A stretch of 64,000 nucleotides of DNA from Ruania alba (GTDB lineage Bacteria; Actinomycetota; Actinomycetes; Actinomycetales; Beutenbergiaceae). Position 1 is the first letter of the stretch. Every line of letters begins with the position of its first letter. Below the pieces are notes generated by a model. It was not told the origin of the DNA and made no database searches. It saw only the letters and a program-made list of their open reading frames with translations. This document shows positions 34,704-42,984 of this stretch, in pieces. Location of the stretch: assembly GCF_900105765.1 (NCBI RefSeq), contig NZ_FNTX01000002.1:2108001-2172000 (forward strand). Reading direction: 5' to 3'. Both the position numbers and the translations under genes were made by a program.

Positions 34704-36161
34704 TCAGCCCTGGGCCCAGTCCTCGTCCCAGCCGCCTTGCTCGGCCTGCTCGAGTGCCCAGGCGTCCCAGTCGGCGTCGAGGTCAGCCAGGTGCTCCTCA
34801 AGGGTGGATGACTCGAGGAGGTAGCCGTCGAACGGGGGCTGACCACGCTGATCGCTCGGCACGTAGTTCGTCCTGTTGATGACCGGGGTCTCCGCCCACG
34901 AGCCGCTCATCAATGACTCCAGGCCCGGAGCGGGCTCGGCATCGTTCGTGGCGGGCAGCCCGCCTGAGGCATCCAGCCACGGCTGGCCGCCCTCAGGGCT
35001 GGTGACGAACTGCAGGAACTTGATGGCGGCCTCGAGCTGGGCGCCTTCAGTCGTCGACGGGATCATGTAGTTCGTCCCACCGATGCCGGCGCCGAACTGG
35101 GCCGGCCGACCGGTGGAGTATTCGCTGTCCTCTTCGGAGATGGTCGGGAACGGCATCGTGGACCACTCCCAGTCGACGTCGTCCAGGTTGGTGGTGGCGA
35201 AGTTCGTCCCGAGGGTCATGGCAGCGCGCCCGCCGACGAAGTCGTCGTGGCCGATGAAGGCGGCTCCACCGGAGATTCCGGACCAGTTGGGGGTGGCGCA
35301 CTCGTCGTAGATGCGCTTCATCATCTGCAGCGATTCCGCGATCTCTGGCGTGTCAATCGGGTCGAGCTCGCCCGTGAGAATGGCCTGTGCGAGGCTCTTC
35401 GGGGTGAGCTGGCGCGCCGTCCCCGGCTCGTTGTCCGGGGTGTAGCGGTTCCACTCCTCGGTGTACTTGTCCAGCAGCTGCGGGCTGATCATGCGGTACA
35501 GCCAGTTCTGGGCCAGTCCGCTCTGGTCCATGGCCAACGGGATGTAGCCGGCGTCGCTGATGTCCGCGCACGCCTGGAGGAAGTCGCCGTAGGACTCGAT
35601 GGGAGCCTCCACGCCGGCCTCGGCGAGGATGTCGGCGTTGAAGTAGATTCCCACGATCACCAGGTTGAACGGGACGAACTCGTAGTTGCCCTCGGCGTTG
35701 ATGGCACGTGCGGACTCCGGGCCGAAGTAGTCGTCGTCGAACAGGTCGAGCCAGCGCTCGTTGCCCTCGGCGTAGGGGTTCGGCTCATCGAGGTACTCAT
35801 CGAGGGCGACCGCCTGGTCCGGCGTGTGCGGTGTTTGCTCGAAGATGAGCTCCGGGGCGGTCCCTGCGCCCAGCTGCGTCGCCAGGGTCTGCCCGAACTG
35901 TGCCACGGGTAGCACCGTGGTCTCTACGTTGATCGACGGTTCCTCGGCCTCGAAGCGTTCCACGAGGTCTTCCCAGGCGGGACCGAAGCTCTGCGGGTCG
36001 TTGTTCCACTGGTTCGGGCCGGAGATGGTGATGGTGACCTGGTCGTCACCGTCACCGTCGCCGCCTTCTCCGCCACCGCCGCACGCTGTGGCGAGCAGTG
36101 TGGTGGCAGCGACTCCGGCGACGGCAAGGCTGTAGCGCCTGGTGCGGGAGGTCGGATACAT
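34704..36161 (-). CDS. Sugar-binding lipoprotein of the sulfated-glycan ABC transporter
   Basis: This family-1 extracellular binding protein of 485 residues belongs to a different subfamily from the other two in this window. The signal peptide MYPTSRTRRYSLAVAGVAAT ends in the lipobox LATAC, followed by a Gly/Asp-rich linker. TITISGPNQWNNDP and LGAGTAPELIFEQTPHTP are family-typical, and WLYRMISPQLLDKYTEEWN lies in the ligand-binding half. ATG 36161 has GAGGAG at good spacing. It follows two permease genes, the reverse of the order in the other transporter operons here. Confidence 0.93.
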   Translation of the reverse strand: MYPTSRTRRYSLAVAGVAATTLLATACGGGGEGGDGDGDDQVTITISGPNQWNNDPQSFGPAWEDLVERFEAEEPSINVETTVLPVAQFGQTLATQLGAGTAPELIFEQTPHTPDQAVALDEYLDEPNPYAEGNERWLDLFDDDYFGPESARAINAEGNYEFVPFNLVIVGIYFNADILAEAGVEAPIESYGDFLQACADISDAGYIPLAMDQSGLAQNWLYRMISPQLLDKYTEEWNRYTPDNEPGTARQLTPKSLAQAILTGELDPIDTPEIAESLQMMKRIYDECATPNWSGISGGAAFIGHDDFVGGRAAMTLGTNFATTNLDDVDWEWSTMPFPTISEEDSEYSTGRPAQFGAGIGGTNYMIPSTTEGAQLEAAIKFLQFVTSPEGGQPWLDASGGLPATNDAEPAPGLESLMSGSWAETPVINRTNYVPSDQRGQPPFDGYLLESSTLEEHLADLDADWDAWALEQAEQGGWDEDWAQG

Positions 36162-36176
36162 CTGTTTCTCCTCTCG

Positions 36177-36207
36177 GGTCAGCCGTTCGACGTCGAGCGG
36201 GCTGACC
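36177..36207 (-). promoter_or_regulatory. Hairpin in front of the binding-protein gene
   Basis: GGTCAGCC (36177-36184) pairs with GGCTGACC (36200-36207), and the loop itself holds the palindrome TCGACGTCGA. It lies in the 95-base gap between permease and binding-protein genes, just upstream of the ribosome-binding site. An mRNA-processing or stability role is possible. Confidence 0.4.
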
Positions 36208-36256
36208 ATGCGGGGTGATGGAAGGGATCGGGATGGGACTCGGGGCCGACGGGTTG

Positions 36257-37123
36257 TCAGTGCGAACCGGGGAGACCTCCTTGGACGCCGGCGAGGAAGT
36301 ACTTGGACAAGAAGACGAACAGCAGCAACAACGGCAGGCTGGCCAGCAGGTAGCCGGCGAACATGGGTCCGTACTCGGTGCCTGACTGTCCGTTGAAGAA
36401 GAGCAGTCCGACCGACACGGTTCGCAGGTTGTCCTCGGTGATCGTCAGCAACGGCCAGAAGAAGTCGTTCCACACACCGTTGATCGTGATGAGGGAGACC
36501 GTCCCGATCACGGGCAGTGACAGCGGCAGCATGATCGAGGCGAACAGGCGGGACGAGCCCGCGCCATCGACCCGCGCCGCGTCGAAGAGCTCCTGCGGGA
36601 TGCCTTCGATGAAGGTCTTCATCAGGATGGTGCCGATCACCACGCCGTTGGCGATCTGCGGGATGATCAAGACGGCGTAGGTGTTGAGCAGCTCCAGGTC
36701 ACGCATCATCACGAACAGGGGAATCAAGCTCGTGATGTTCGGCACCATCATCAGGGACGCGATCAGTGCGAAGAAGAAGCGTCGACCGGGGAACGAGTAC
36801 CGGGCGATGATGAACCCGGCGACCAGGGAGAGCAGGATGATGCCGGCGATCGAGAGGGCAGCCACCACGATCGAGGCGATCATGTAGGGCTGGATCTGTT
36901 GCCAGGCCGTCGCGTAGTTCTCGAAGTGGAACGGCAGCGTCGGGACCCAGTAGCTCTCGGAGAACTGCAGGTTGTCCTTGACGGATGTGCCGAGCACGAA
37001 CAGGAACGGGAACATGCTCACGAAGACGAGCACGCTCAGCGCGGACTTGACGCCCCACTGGCGGTGGGAGCGGTTGCCTCGCATCCGGAGGGGTGCAGGT
37101 GCGGTGGGTGCGGTAGTCGTCAT
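36257..37123 (-). CDS. Carbohydrate ABC transporter permease, MalG-like
   Basis: This second permease of the sulfated-glycan transporter has 288 residues and six likely membrane segments. It carries the EAA motif FDAARVDGAGSSRLFASIMLP and the MalG-type tail LSKYFLAGVQGGLPGSH. Its conserved SVGLLFFNGQSGTEYGP segment differs from the island and DUF4127-locus permeases, so this transporter belongs to another subgroup. ATG 37123 is preceded by GAGGG. It lies 11 bases after the MalF-like gene. Confidence 0.93.
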   Translation of the reverse strand: MTTTAPTAPAPLRMRGNRSHRQWGVKSALSVLVFVSMFPFLFVLGTSVKDNLQFSESYWVPTLPFHFENYATAWQQIQPYMIASIVVAALSIAGIILLSLVAGFIIARYSFPGRRFFFALIASLMMVPNITSLIPLFVMMRDLELLNTYAVLIIPQIANGVVIGTILMKTFIEGIPQELFDAARVDGAGSSRLFASIMLPLSLPVIGTVSLITINGVWNDFFWPLLTITEDNLRTVSVGLLFFNGQSGTEYGPMFAGYLLASLPLLLLFVFLSKYFLAGVQGGLPGSH

Positions 37124-37134
37124 GGCAGCGGCCC

Positions 37135-38097
37135 TCACAGACTCTTGACGTTGGTCGACGAATCGGACCGCTTCACGAAGACCACGACCAGGCTCAGCAC
37201 GAGAGTGAACAGGAACAACGTGGTGGACAGGGTGGCGGCGTAACCCCAGTCCTGACCCTGGAACGCGACGTTGAGCATCCTCAGTACCGGAACCATGGTG
37301 GAGCCGGCAGGTCCGCCGGCGGTGACGATGTAGGCCATGAAGCCGTACTGCAGCGTGTGGATCACCGCCAGGAAGAACAGCAGTTTCACCTGCCGGGCCA
37401 TCAGGGGCAGATCGATGGCCCAGAACCGGCGGACGCGGCCCACCCCATCGAGAGAGGCCGCCTCGAAGAGCTCGGGAGGAATGTTCTGCAGGGTGGAGTA
37501 GAAGATCAGGAACGGCAGTCCGGCGATGAACGGGAAGCCGATGAACAGCAGGGACCAGAGCGCGAAGGTCGGATCGCCGGCCCAGTTCTGCGCCAGGGAC
37601 TCGAGCCCGACGGCGCTCAGCGCGTTGTTGATGACCCCGTTGTTGGGGTGGTACATGAACGACCACACCAGCGCCGTCACCACGCCGGGGAACGCCATCG
37701 GAACGATCAGCAGGGTGCGGAAGATCATCTGGGAGCGCTGGTTGCGCAGGGTGATCAACAGCTCGGCAGCGGTCAACGGGATCACCCAGGCGACCACACC
37801 GAAGACGAAGATGAAGCCGAGATTCCGGAAGGACAGCCACCAGACCTCATCGGCCATCATGCGGGTGAAGTTGTCCAGCCCGACGAAGGGGGAGACGCCA
37901 CCCGGGTTCCAGTCGAAGAACGAGCGGAAGATCCCGCTGGCTGCGGGGTAGTACTGGAACACCAGCAGCACGGCCAGCAGCGGGAAGAGTGCGATGTAGA
38001 CCAGCCAGGGGATCCGGCGCCTGCGCCTGGTCCTGCCCGTCGGGGCGGACGTGCTGGCTGGGGTGTGATCGGTACGCACCCCGGTCGTGGTCGTCAT
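37135..38097 (-). CDS. Carbohydrate ABC transporter permease, MalF-like
   Basis: The permease has 320 residues, with a basic Thr-rich N-terminus, a first membrane segment (IPWLVYIALFPLLAVLLVF), and the EAA motif (FEAASLDGVGRVRRFWAIDLP). VLVWSF-type and VIHTLQYGFMAYIVTAGGPA segments match the UgpA/MalF group. ATG 38097 has AAGGA upstream. It is the first transporter gene, 65 bases after the small LuxR-type regulator gene, and is probably co-transcribed with it. Confidence 0.93.
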   Translation of the reverse strand: MTTTTGVRTDHTPASTSAPTGRTRRRRRIPWLVYIALFPLLAVLLVFQYYPAASGIFRSFFDWNPGGVSPFVGLDNFTRMMADEVWWLSFRNLGFIFVFGVVAWVIPLTAAELLITLRNQRSQMIFRTLLIVPMAFPGVVTALVWSFMYHPNNGVINNALSAVGLESLAQNWAGDPTFALWSLLFIGFPFIAGLPFLIFYSTLQNIPPELFEAASLDGVGRVRRFWAIDLPLMARQVKLLFFLAVIHTLQYGFMAYIVTAGGPAGSTMVPVLRMLNVAFQGQDWGYAATLSTTLFLFTLVLSLVVVFVKRSDSSTNVKSL

Positions 38098-38162
38098 GGA
38101 AGGGTCCTTCTGCTCGGAGGCTGAGTGGCCCGCGGCGCGGGGGTGGGAGGGTGGGGCGGTCA

Positions 38163-38459
38163 TCAGATCAACCCTCGCCGGGCTGCCCACGCGACCACCT
38201 GGATGATGCTGCTGGCGTTCAGCCGGTCGCACAGCATCCGGGAGCGGCGTCGGACGGTCCGGTCGGACATGCTGAGCCGGCGCGCGATGGTCGTCACGCA
38301 CCACCCCTCAGCGAAGAGGCTGAGCATCGCGAGCTCGTCCCGGCTGAACAATGCCGTGGTGATGTCGTGGCTGTGCCGCTGGCCCGGTACGTCCGGGGTC
38401 AGTTGCCGGGTCCCTGCCATCGCGGGTCGATGCATGGTCGCCGCCCACACGGTTCTCAC
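38163..38459 (-). CDS. Small LuxR-type helix-turn-helix protein
   Basis: This predicted DNA-binding protein has about 98 residues. The C-terminal part (FSRDELAMLSLFAEGWCVTTIARRLSMSDRTVRRRSRMLCDRLNA in pieces) is a LuxR/GerE-type helix-turn-helix followed by IIQVVAWAARRGLI. There is no receiver or ligand-binding domain, so it may need a partner or respond through its short N-terminal part. GTG 38459 has GAAAGG just upstream; ATG 38435 is another choice. The open frame continues to 38894, but that part is antisense to the LacI gene. It heads the transporter operon and diverges from the LacI gene, suggesting local control of transport. Confidence 0.7.
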   Translation of the reverse strand: MRTVWAATMHRPAMAGTRQLTPDVPGQRHSHDITTALFSRDELAMLSLFAEGWCVTTIARRLSMSDRTVRRRSRMLCDRLNASSIIQVVAWAARRGLI

Positions 38460-38558
38460 CTCGCCTTTCGAAGACCTTGCGCCATTGGTTGGTGGTCGAT
38501 CGGGGCATCCGCTGCCCACCGTGCGTCGTTGACGGTGGGGGAGTCGGATGCGGTAATA

Positions 38559-38668
38559 ACGTTTTAATGCATCGTGGTCGATGCGATCAAGGCTGTCAAG
38601 GTCCGGCGGCAGAAGTGCTGCAAATACCTGCAAATATCGCCGTCTGCTGCTATCGTGACGTTTTAATA
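38559..38668. promoter_or_regulatory. LacI operator pair and promoter in the divergent intergenic region
   Basis: The decamer ACGTTTTAAT occurs twice in direct orientation, at 38559-38568 and 38658-38667, 99 bases apart. The first is within an imperfect palindrome TAATAACGTTTTAAT with a central CG, as is usual for LacI-family sites. CTGCAA (38628-38633) and TATCGT (38651-38656), 17 bases apart, may be the promoter of the LacI gene, which puts the second site at its start point. GCAAATA is also repeated at 38620-38626 and 38630-38636. Confidence 0.5.
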
Positions 38669-38703
38669 GCACCCTCGTTCTCAGTACCGGAAGGACCCGA
38701 ACG

Positions 38704-39747
38704 TTGTCGGCAGTCGGCATCCGCGAGGTAGCGGCGCAGTCCCAGGTCTCACCTGGGACGGTGTCCAACTTCCTGAACCATCCGGACAAGGTGGCGCCCG
38801 AGACTGCGGCCAGGATCCGAGCGGCGATTGCCGCTCTCGGGTATGTGGGCAACAGTGCGGCTCGGCAGCTCCGGATCGGTGCCAGCACCACCATCGCTCA
38901 TCTCGCTCTGGAGGTCGGGACGCCCGGTTTCGCGGACTTCGCCCAAGGGGTCGAGGAGCGAGCCAGCGAGATCGGCTACTCCGTGCTGATCGCGAACAGT
39001 GGTGGTTCCACCGCCCGCGAGGCCTCGTACCTCGACCTGTTCGAGTCCCAGCGGGTTCGGGGGATTCTCCTCTCCGCCGTCGGTGCGCACACCGATCGGG
39101 TGGTTCGGCTCGCCGAGCGAGGTATCCCGACCGTAGCGGTGGGGCGGCGCGCGGACACCGCGACCTGCTCGTCGGTCTCCATCGATGACGAGGAAGGGGG
39201 CCGGCTCGCCGTCGAGCACCTCCTCCAGATCGGCTGTCGTCGGATCATGGTGATCGGTGGTCCGTTCGATATCGAGACCATCGCTGATCGTCTCGAGGGT
39301 GCACAACAGGCCGTCTCGGCCGTCTCCGGCGCCGAGATCGAAATCGTCGAGGTCGGCGCTCGGTCGATCACCGCCGGCCGTGCGGCCGGGGAGATGCTCC
39401 GGAGCCGTCCGGCCGAGGATCGGCCGGACGGGGTCTTCGCCGTCAATGACCTGCTTGCCGTCGGGATCCTGCACGCTCTGACCGAGGAGGGGAGCGTGCG
39501 CGTGCCGGAGGATGTAGCGCTGGTCGGATATGGCGACATCGAGTTCGCCGCGGACGCGGTCATCCCGCTCACCTCCATCCGACGCCAGTCCGACATGTTC
39601 GGACGCACTGCACTGGACCTGCTGCACCAGGAGATCGCTCAGGGGCCAGGCGGGCGGCACCACCGCGTGGCGTTCCACCCCGAACTGGTCGTCCGGCAGA
39701 GCACGGTCGGCCGCACGGGAGAACAGCCGGGGGTGTCGAACCGGTGA
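38704..39747 (+). CDS. LacI family transcriptional regulator (sulfated-glycan locus)
   Basis: This repressor-type regulator has 347 residues. The helix-turn-helix (IREVAAQSQVSPGTVSNFLN) begins almost at the first residue, and a full sugar-sensing domain follows (IAHLALEVGTPGFADF, SVSIDDEEGGRLAVEHLL, PDGVFAVNDLLAVGILHAL, VPEDVALVGYGDIEFA). The start is TTG 38704 behind GGAAGG. Its stop overlaps the third sulfatase gene by four bases, so regulator and enzyme are co-expressed. Control of the divergent transporter operon through the ACGTTTTAAT sites is inferred. Confidence 0.93.
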   Translation: MSAVGIREVAAQSQVSPGTVSNFLNHPDKVAPETAARIRAAIAALGYVGNSAARQLRIGASTTIAHLALEVGTPGFADFAQGVEERASEIGYSVLIANSGGSTAREASYLDLFESQRVRGILLSAVGAHTDRVVRLAERGIPTVAVGRRADTATCSSVSIDDEEGGRLAVEHLLQIGCRRIMVIGGPFDIETIADRLEGAQQAVSAVSGAEIEIVEVGARSITAGRAAGEMLRSRPAEDRPDGVFAVNDLLAVGILHALTEEGSVRVPEDVALVGYGDIEFAADAVIPLTSIRRQSDMFGRTALDLLHQEIAQGPGGRHHRVAFHPELVVRQSTVGRTGEQPGVSNR

Positions 39748-41396
39748 CGACCAGTACCGAAGAGCGCCGACCCAATGTCCTGCTCATCCTTGCCGACGAC
39801 CTCGGCTTCTCCGACCTCGGATGCTACGGCGCCGAGATCCGTACCCCGCACCTGGACGCCCTGGCGGAGAACGGTGTGCGGATGTCGCAGTTCTGCAACA
39901 CGGCTCGGTGCTCACCGGCCCGCGCCTCGTTGCTCACCGGACTGCACCCGCACCAGACCGGGATCGGGATTCTCACCGGTGACAGCGGGCCGGCCGGTTA
40001 CCCAGGCACGCTGAACGACCGATGCGTCACCATGGCCGAGGTGCTGCGCGAGCACGGCTACGTCACTGCGATGCGCGGGAAGTGGCATCTCTCCGCGCAG
40101 ATGCACATACCGGACGACGCCTGGCCCACCCGCCGGGGTTTCGACTCCTTCGTCGGTACGCTCGCCGGCGCCGCGGACTACTACCAGCCCGCCACGCTGA
40201 CCCGCGACGAGATCCCTGAACCGCCACCGGAAGCCGGCTTCTATTACACGACGGAGCTGGGCCGGCAGGCCGCGGAGTTCGTGCACGAGCACTCTGCGAA
40301 CCACGCCGACCGGCCCTTCTTCCTCTACCTCCCTTTCACTGCCCCGCACTGGCCATTGCACGCGCCCGAGGATGTGGTTGCCACGTACCGGAGCGTGTAC
40401 GACGACGGGTGGGACGAGGCGCGGCAACGCCGCTACGACCGACTCATCGAGCTCGGTCTGATCGACGGTTCCTGGCCCCTCAGTGAACGCGACGACGGCG
40501 TGGTGGCCTGGGACGAGGTGGCCGACCGGGAGTGGCAGGCGCGGCGGATGGAGGTCTACGCCGCCCAGGTCGAGCTGATGGATGCCGCCATCGGGACCGT
40601 GATCGAGGAGATCCGCGCGGCCGGCGAGCTGGACGATACCCTCGTGCTCTTCCTCAGCGACAACGGTGGTTGCGCCGAGGAGATCCCGCTCGCCTGGGTG
40701 GACGAGCTGAGCAGGAAGCCGCTGCACGCTCCGGAGCGGACATTGGGTGGTGCGCGGGTCCGCCGCGGGAACGACCCGGCCGTGCGGCCCGGCGGGCCGG
40801 AGACCTTCGCCTCCTACGGCCGGCCCTGGGCGAACGTCTCGAACGCCCCGTTCCGGGAGTACAAGCACTGGGTGCACGAGGGAGGGATCGCGACCCCGTT
40901 CATCGCGCATTGGCCGGCCGGGGAACTGCGCGTGGGTATCGACCACGACCCGCATTTTCTGCCGGATGTGCTCGCCACGGTCCTCGAGGCCACGGGGGCC
41001 GAGTATCCGCGGACCTATCCGGGGCGCGACCTGCTCCCGTTGGAGGGGGTCTCGATGCTGGAATCATGGCGTGGGGAACCTGCGCCGGAGCGGCCGCTGT
41101 GCTTCGAGCACGAGGGGAACGCTGCCCTCCGCCACGGCCGGTGGAAACTGGTGCGCAAGTACGGCGGCGACTGGGAGCTGTATGACCTCATCCGCGACCG
41201 GACCGAGGTGAACGACCTGGCCGGTGCGCACCCCGATCGGGTGGAGCAGATGGCCCGCACGTGGCAGGAATGGGCCGACCGCTGCGGGGTGCGCCCACGG
41301 GATGCGTTGCTGGCCGCGCAGGAGCGAGCAGGGATGGTCCCGGCCGGGCACGTCAGCGACGACCTCCGCTCCAGCCGCCGGGTACCCCGGGCCTGA
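39744..41396 (+). CDS. Arylsulfatase-type sulfatase (third of three)
   Basis: The sulfatase has 550 residues and the complete arylsulfatase pattern: RPNVLLILADDLGFSDLGCYG, formylglycine motif CSPAR with the cysteine at 56, RGKWHLS, and LFLSDNGGCAEE. No signal peptide is seen. The GTG start overlaps the LacI stop (GTGA). It differs from the other two sulfatases in the region around the active site, which suggests that the three remove sulfate from different positions of one substrate. It ends the locus on the right side. Confidence 0.94.
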   Translation: MTTSTEERRPNVLLILADDLGFSDLGCYGAEIRTPHLDALAENGVRMSQFCNTARCSPARASLLTGLHPHQTGIGILTGDSGPAGYPGTLNDRCVTMAEVLREHGYVTAMRGKWHLSAQMHIPDDAWPTRRGFDSFVGTLAGAADYYQPATLTRDEIPEPPPEAGFYYTTELGRQAAEFVHEHSANHADRPFFLYLPFTAPHWPLHAPEDVVATYRSVYDDGWDEARQRRYDRLIELGLIDGSWPLSERDDGVVAWDEVADREWQARRMEVYAAQVELMDAAIGTVIEEIRAAGELDDTLVLFLSDNGGCAEEIPLAWVDELSRKPLHAPERTLGGARVRRGNDPAVRPGGPETFASYGRPWANVSNAPFREYKHWVHEGGIATPFIAHWPAGELRVGIDHDPHFLPDVLATVLEATGAEYPRTYPGRDLLPLEGVSMLESWRGEPAPERPLCFEHEGNAALRHGRWKLVRKYGGDWELYDLIRDRTEVNDLAGAHPDRVEQMARTWQEWADRCGVRPRDALLAAQERAGMVPAGHVSDDLRSSRRVPRA

Positions 41397-41751
41397 CGCC
41401 ACATATACCGGCACCGTCCCACACGCCCGAGAACACGTGCAGCTGCCGCTCGCTGGAGTGCCACAGGAAGTCGTCGACGAGGGGGTCGTCGGAGCGGACG
41501 GCCTGCGCCCCGCCGTCGCAGGCGGCAGGTCATGCACACCACGATCCGGCAGGCACCTGCGGCACTCGTGCAGTCCTCAACCTTTCGCGCGTGAGTAGGG
41601 AAGGAGTCCCACTCAAGGTTCCACCGGCCAGTATTGGCGCGTAAGAGGTAGCGTTGAGGATCCGTGAGAGGTAGCGCATCAATGCCGTGAACAGTAGCGT
41701 AGATGCAGGGAGTGTCTGCCTCGCACGTTCGATCGTGAGCTCGACGAGCTG
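41397..41751. other. Intergenic region with possible minus-strand gene remnant
   Basis: No intact gene is present. On the minus strand, about 41400-41530 reads SDDPLVDDFLWHSSERQL in one frame, and about 41530-41640 reads LEWDSFPTHARKVEDC in another, as a frameshifted relic might. GC-rich chance frames can look like this, so support is weak. The right part carries the 23-bp-spaced repeats and leads into the DUF4143 ATPase gene. Confidence 0.3.
41641..41699. repeat. Three 13-bp direct repeats with 23-bp period
   Basis: GTAAGAGGTAGCG (41641-41653), GTGAGAGGTAGCG (41664-41676) and GTGAACAGTAGCG (41687-41699) are direct repeats whose starts are exactly 23 bases apart. The first two differ at one base. 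They lie just upstream of the DUF4143 ATPase gene. The even spacing, close to two helical turns, suits cooperative binding of a regulator on one DNA face. Confidence 0.6.
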
Positions 41752-42954
41752 TTGCCGGTCGCGCCAGCCATCGCGCTCGACGGTCCCAAAGGTGTCGGGA
41801 AGACCGACACGGCGAGGCGCCGGTCGGATGCCGTCTGGTACTTGGACGACCCCGCCCAACGAGAGGTCGCGCGTGCAGACTTCGAGCTTGCGTCGTCGCC
41901 GGACGGAACTCTCCTGCTCGACGAGTGGCAGAGGCTCCCGCAGGTCTGGGACTCGGTGCGGCGCCGCGTCGACGCCGGGGCCGCTCCGGGTCGGTTCCTG
42001 CTGACCGGCTCGGCGACCCCAGAGACGCCGGCGGGGACGCATAGCGGAGCAGGCCGGATCCTGTCGTTGCGGATGCGGCCGATGGGTCTGCACGAACGTG
42101 GCCTGGTGACACCCACGGTGTCACTGTCGGCCCTCCTTGCTGGCCGGGCCGAGCCGGTCGAAGGCACCACGACGTTCGCGTTGCCCGATTATGCGGACGC
42201 TGTGGTCGATAGCGGCCTTCCCGGGATCATGGCAGCGTCACCGCGTTTGCGTCGCGGCCTCCTCGATGCCTATCTCCACCGTGTCATCGATCGTGACCTG
42301 CCCGATCAGGGCTTCCAGGTACGACGGCCGCAGACCCTTCAACGGTGGTTGTCGGCGTATGCGGCAGCCACATCGACCACGACCGCTTACTCGAAGATCC
42401 TTGACGCGACCACCGCGGGTGACGGCTCCCAGCCTGCCAAGACGACGATTGCGTACCGCGACCACCTCAGTCAGCTCTGGCTGCTCGATCCGGTCCCCGG
42501 GTGGATTCCCGCCAACAACCCGATCCGACGGCTTCAGCAGGCGTCCAAGCACCAGTTGGCCGATCCGGCGCTGGCAGCGCGACTGCTCAACCTCTCGGCC
42601 ACGGCGCTGCTCGGGGCGACAGGATCGCACATGGCGGGTCCGCTCTTCGAGGCTCTCGTGACCTTGGGTGTTCGGGTGATCGCACAGGCAGCCGAGGCGA
42701 GGGTGAGTCATCTCCGGCTGCTCGGAGGAGATCGCGAGGTCGACCTGGTCGTGGAGGGGATCGATGGTCAGGTGCTCGGGATCGAGGTCAAGCTGGCACC
42801 GGAGGTGACCGGGTCTGACGTACGGCACCTGACGTGGTTGCGTGAGCAGATTCCTGACCGGGTCGTGGACCTCATGGTGATCACGACCGGGAAGAACGCT
42901 TACCGCCGAGCCGACGGTGTCGCGGTGGTGCCGCTGGCTCTGCTGGGCCCATGA
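41752..42954 (+). CDS. AAA-type ATPase with DUF4143 C-terminal domain
   Basis: This ATP-binding protein of about 400 residues has the Walker A motif GPKGVGKT, Walker B LLLDEWQRLP and sensor-like LLTGSA. The C-terminal DUF4143 part includes an HLRLLGGDREVDLVVEG/EVKLAP segment like a PD-(D/E)xK nuclease fold (D, V-D, E-V-K). These ATPases are common accessory genes with unknown role. The start is doubtful: the family's usual beginning, LPRTFDRELDELLPVAPAI, lies in frame upstream from 41716, but no ATG, GTG or TTG precedes it before the stop at 41695. Either a CTG at 41716 behind AGGGAG is used, or the 5' end carries a mutation; TTG 41752 is the first standard start. Confidence 0.8.
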   Translation: MPVAPAIALDGPKGVGKTDTARRRSDAVWYLDDPAQREVARADFELASSPDGTLLLDEWQRLPQVWDSVRRRVDAGAAPGRFLLTGSATPETPAGTHSGAGRILSLRMRPMGLHERGLVTPTVSLSALLAGRAEPVEGTTTFALPDYADAVVDSGLPGIMAASPRLRRGLLDAYLHRVIDRDLPDQGFQVRRPQTLQRWLSAYAAATSTTTAYSKILDATTAGDGSQPAKTTIAYRDHLSQLWLLDPVPGWIPANNPIRRLQQASKHQLADPALAARLLNLSATALLGATGSHMAGPLFEALVTLGVRVIAQAAEARVSHLRLLGGDREVDLVVEGIDGQVLGIEVKLAPEVTGSDVRHLTWLREQIPDRVVDLMVITTGKNAYRRADGVAVVPLALLGP

Positions 42955-42984
42955 GCGTGCAGAGTAGTGGCTGGCCAGCCCTGT

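Noticed and set aside
38460-38894. Upstream extension of the LuxR-type gene to 38894
   Set aside because: The extra part is antisense to the LacI gene and crosses the operator region. A start at 38459 or 38435 fits the domain and the ribosome-binding site.
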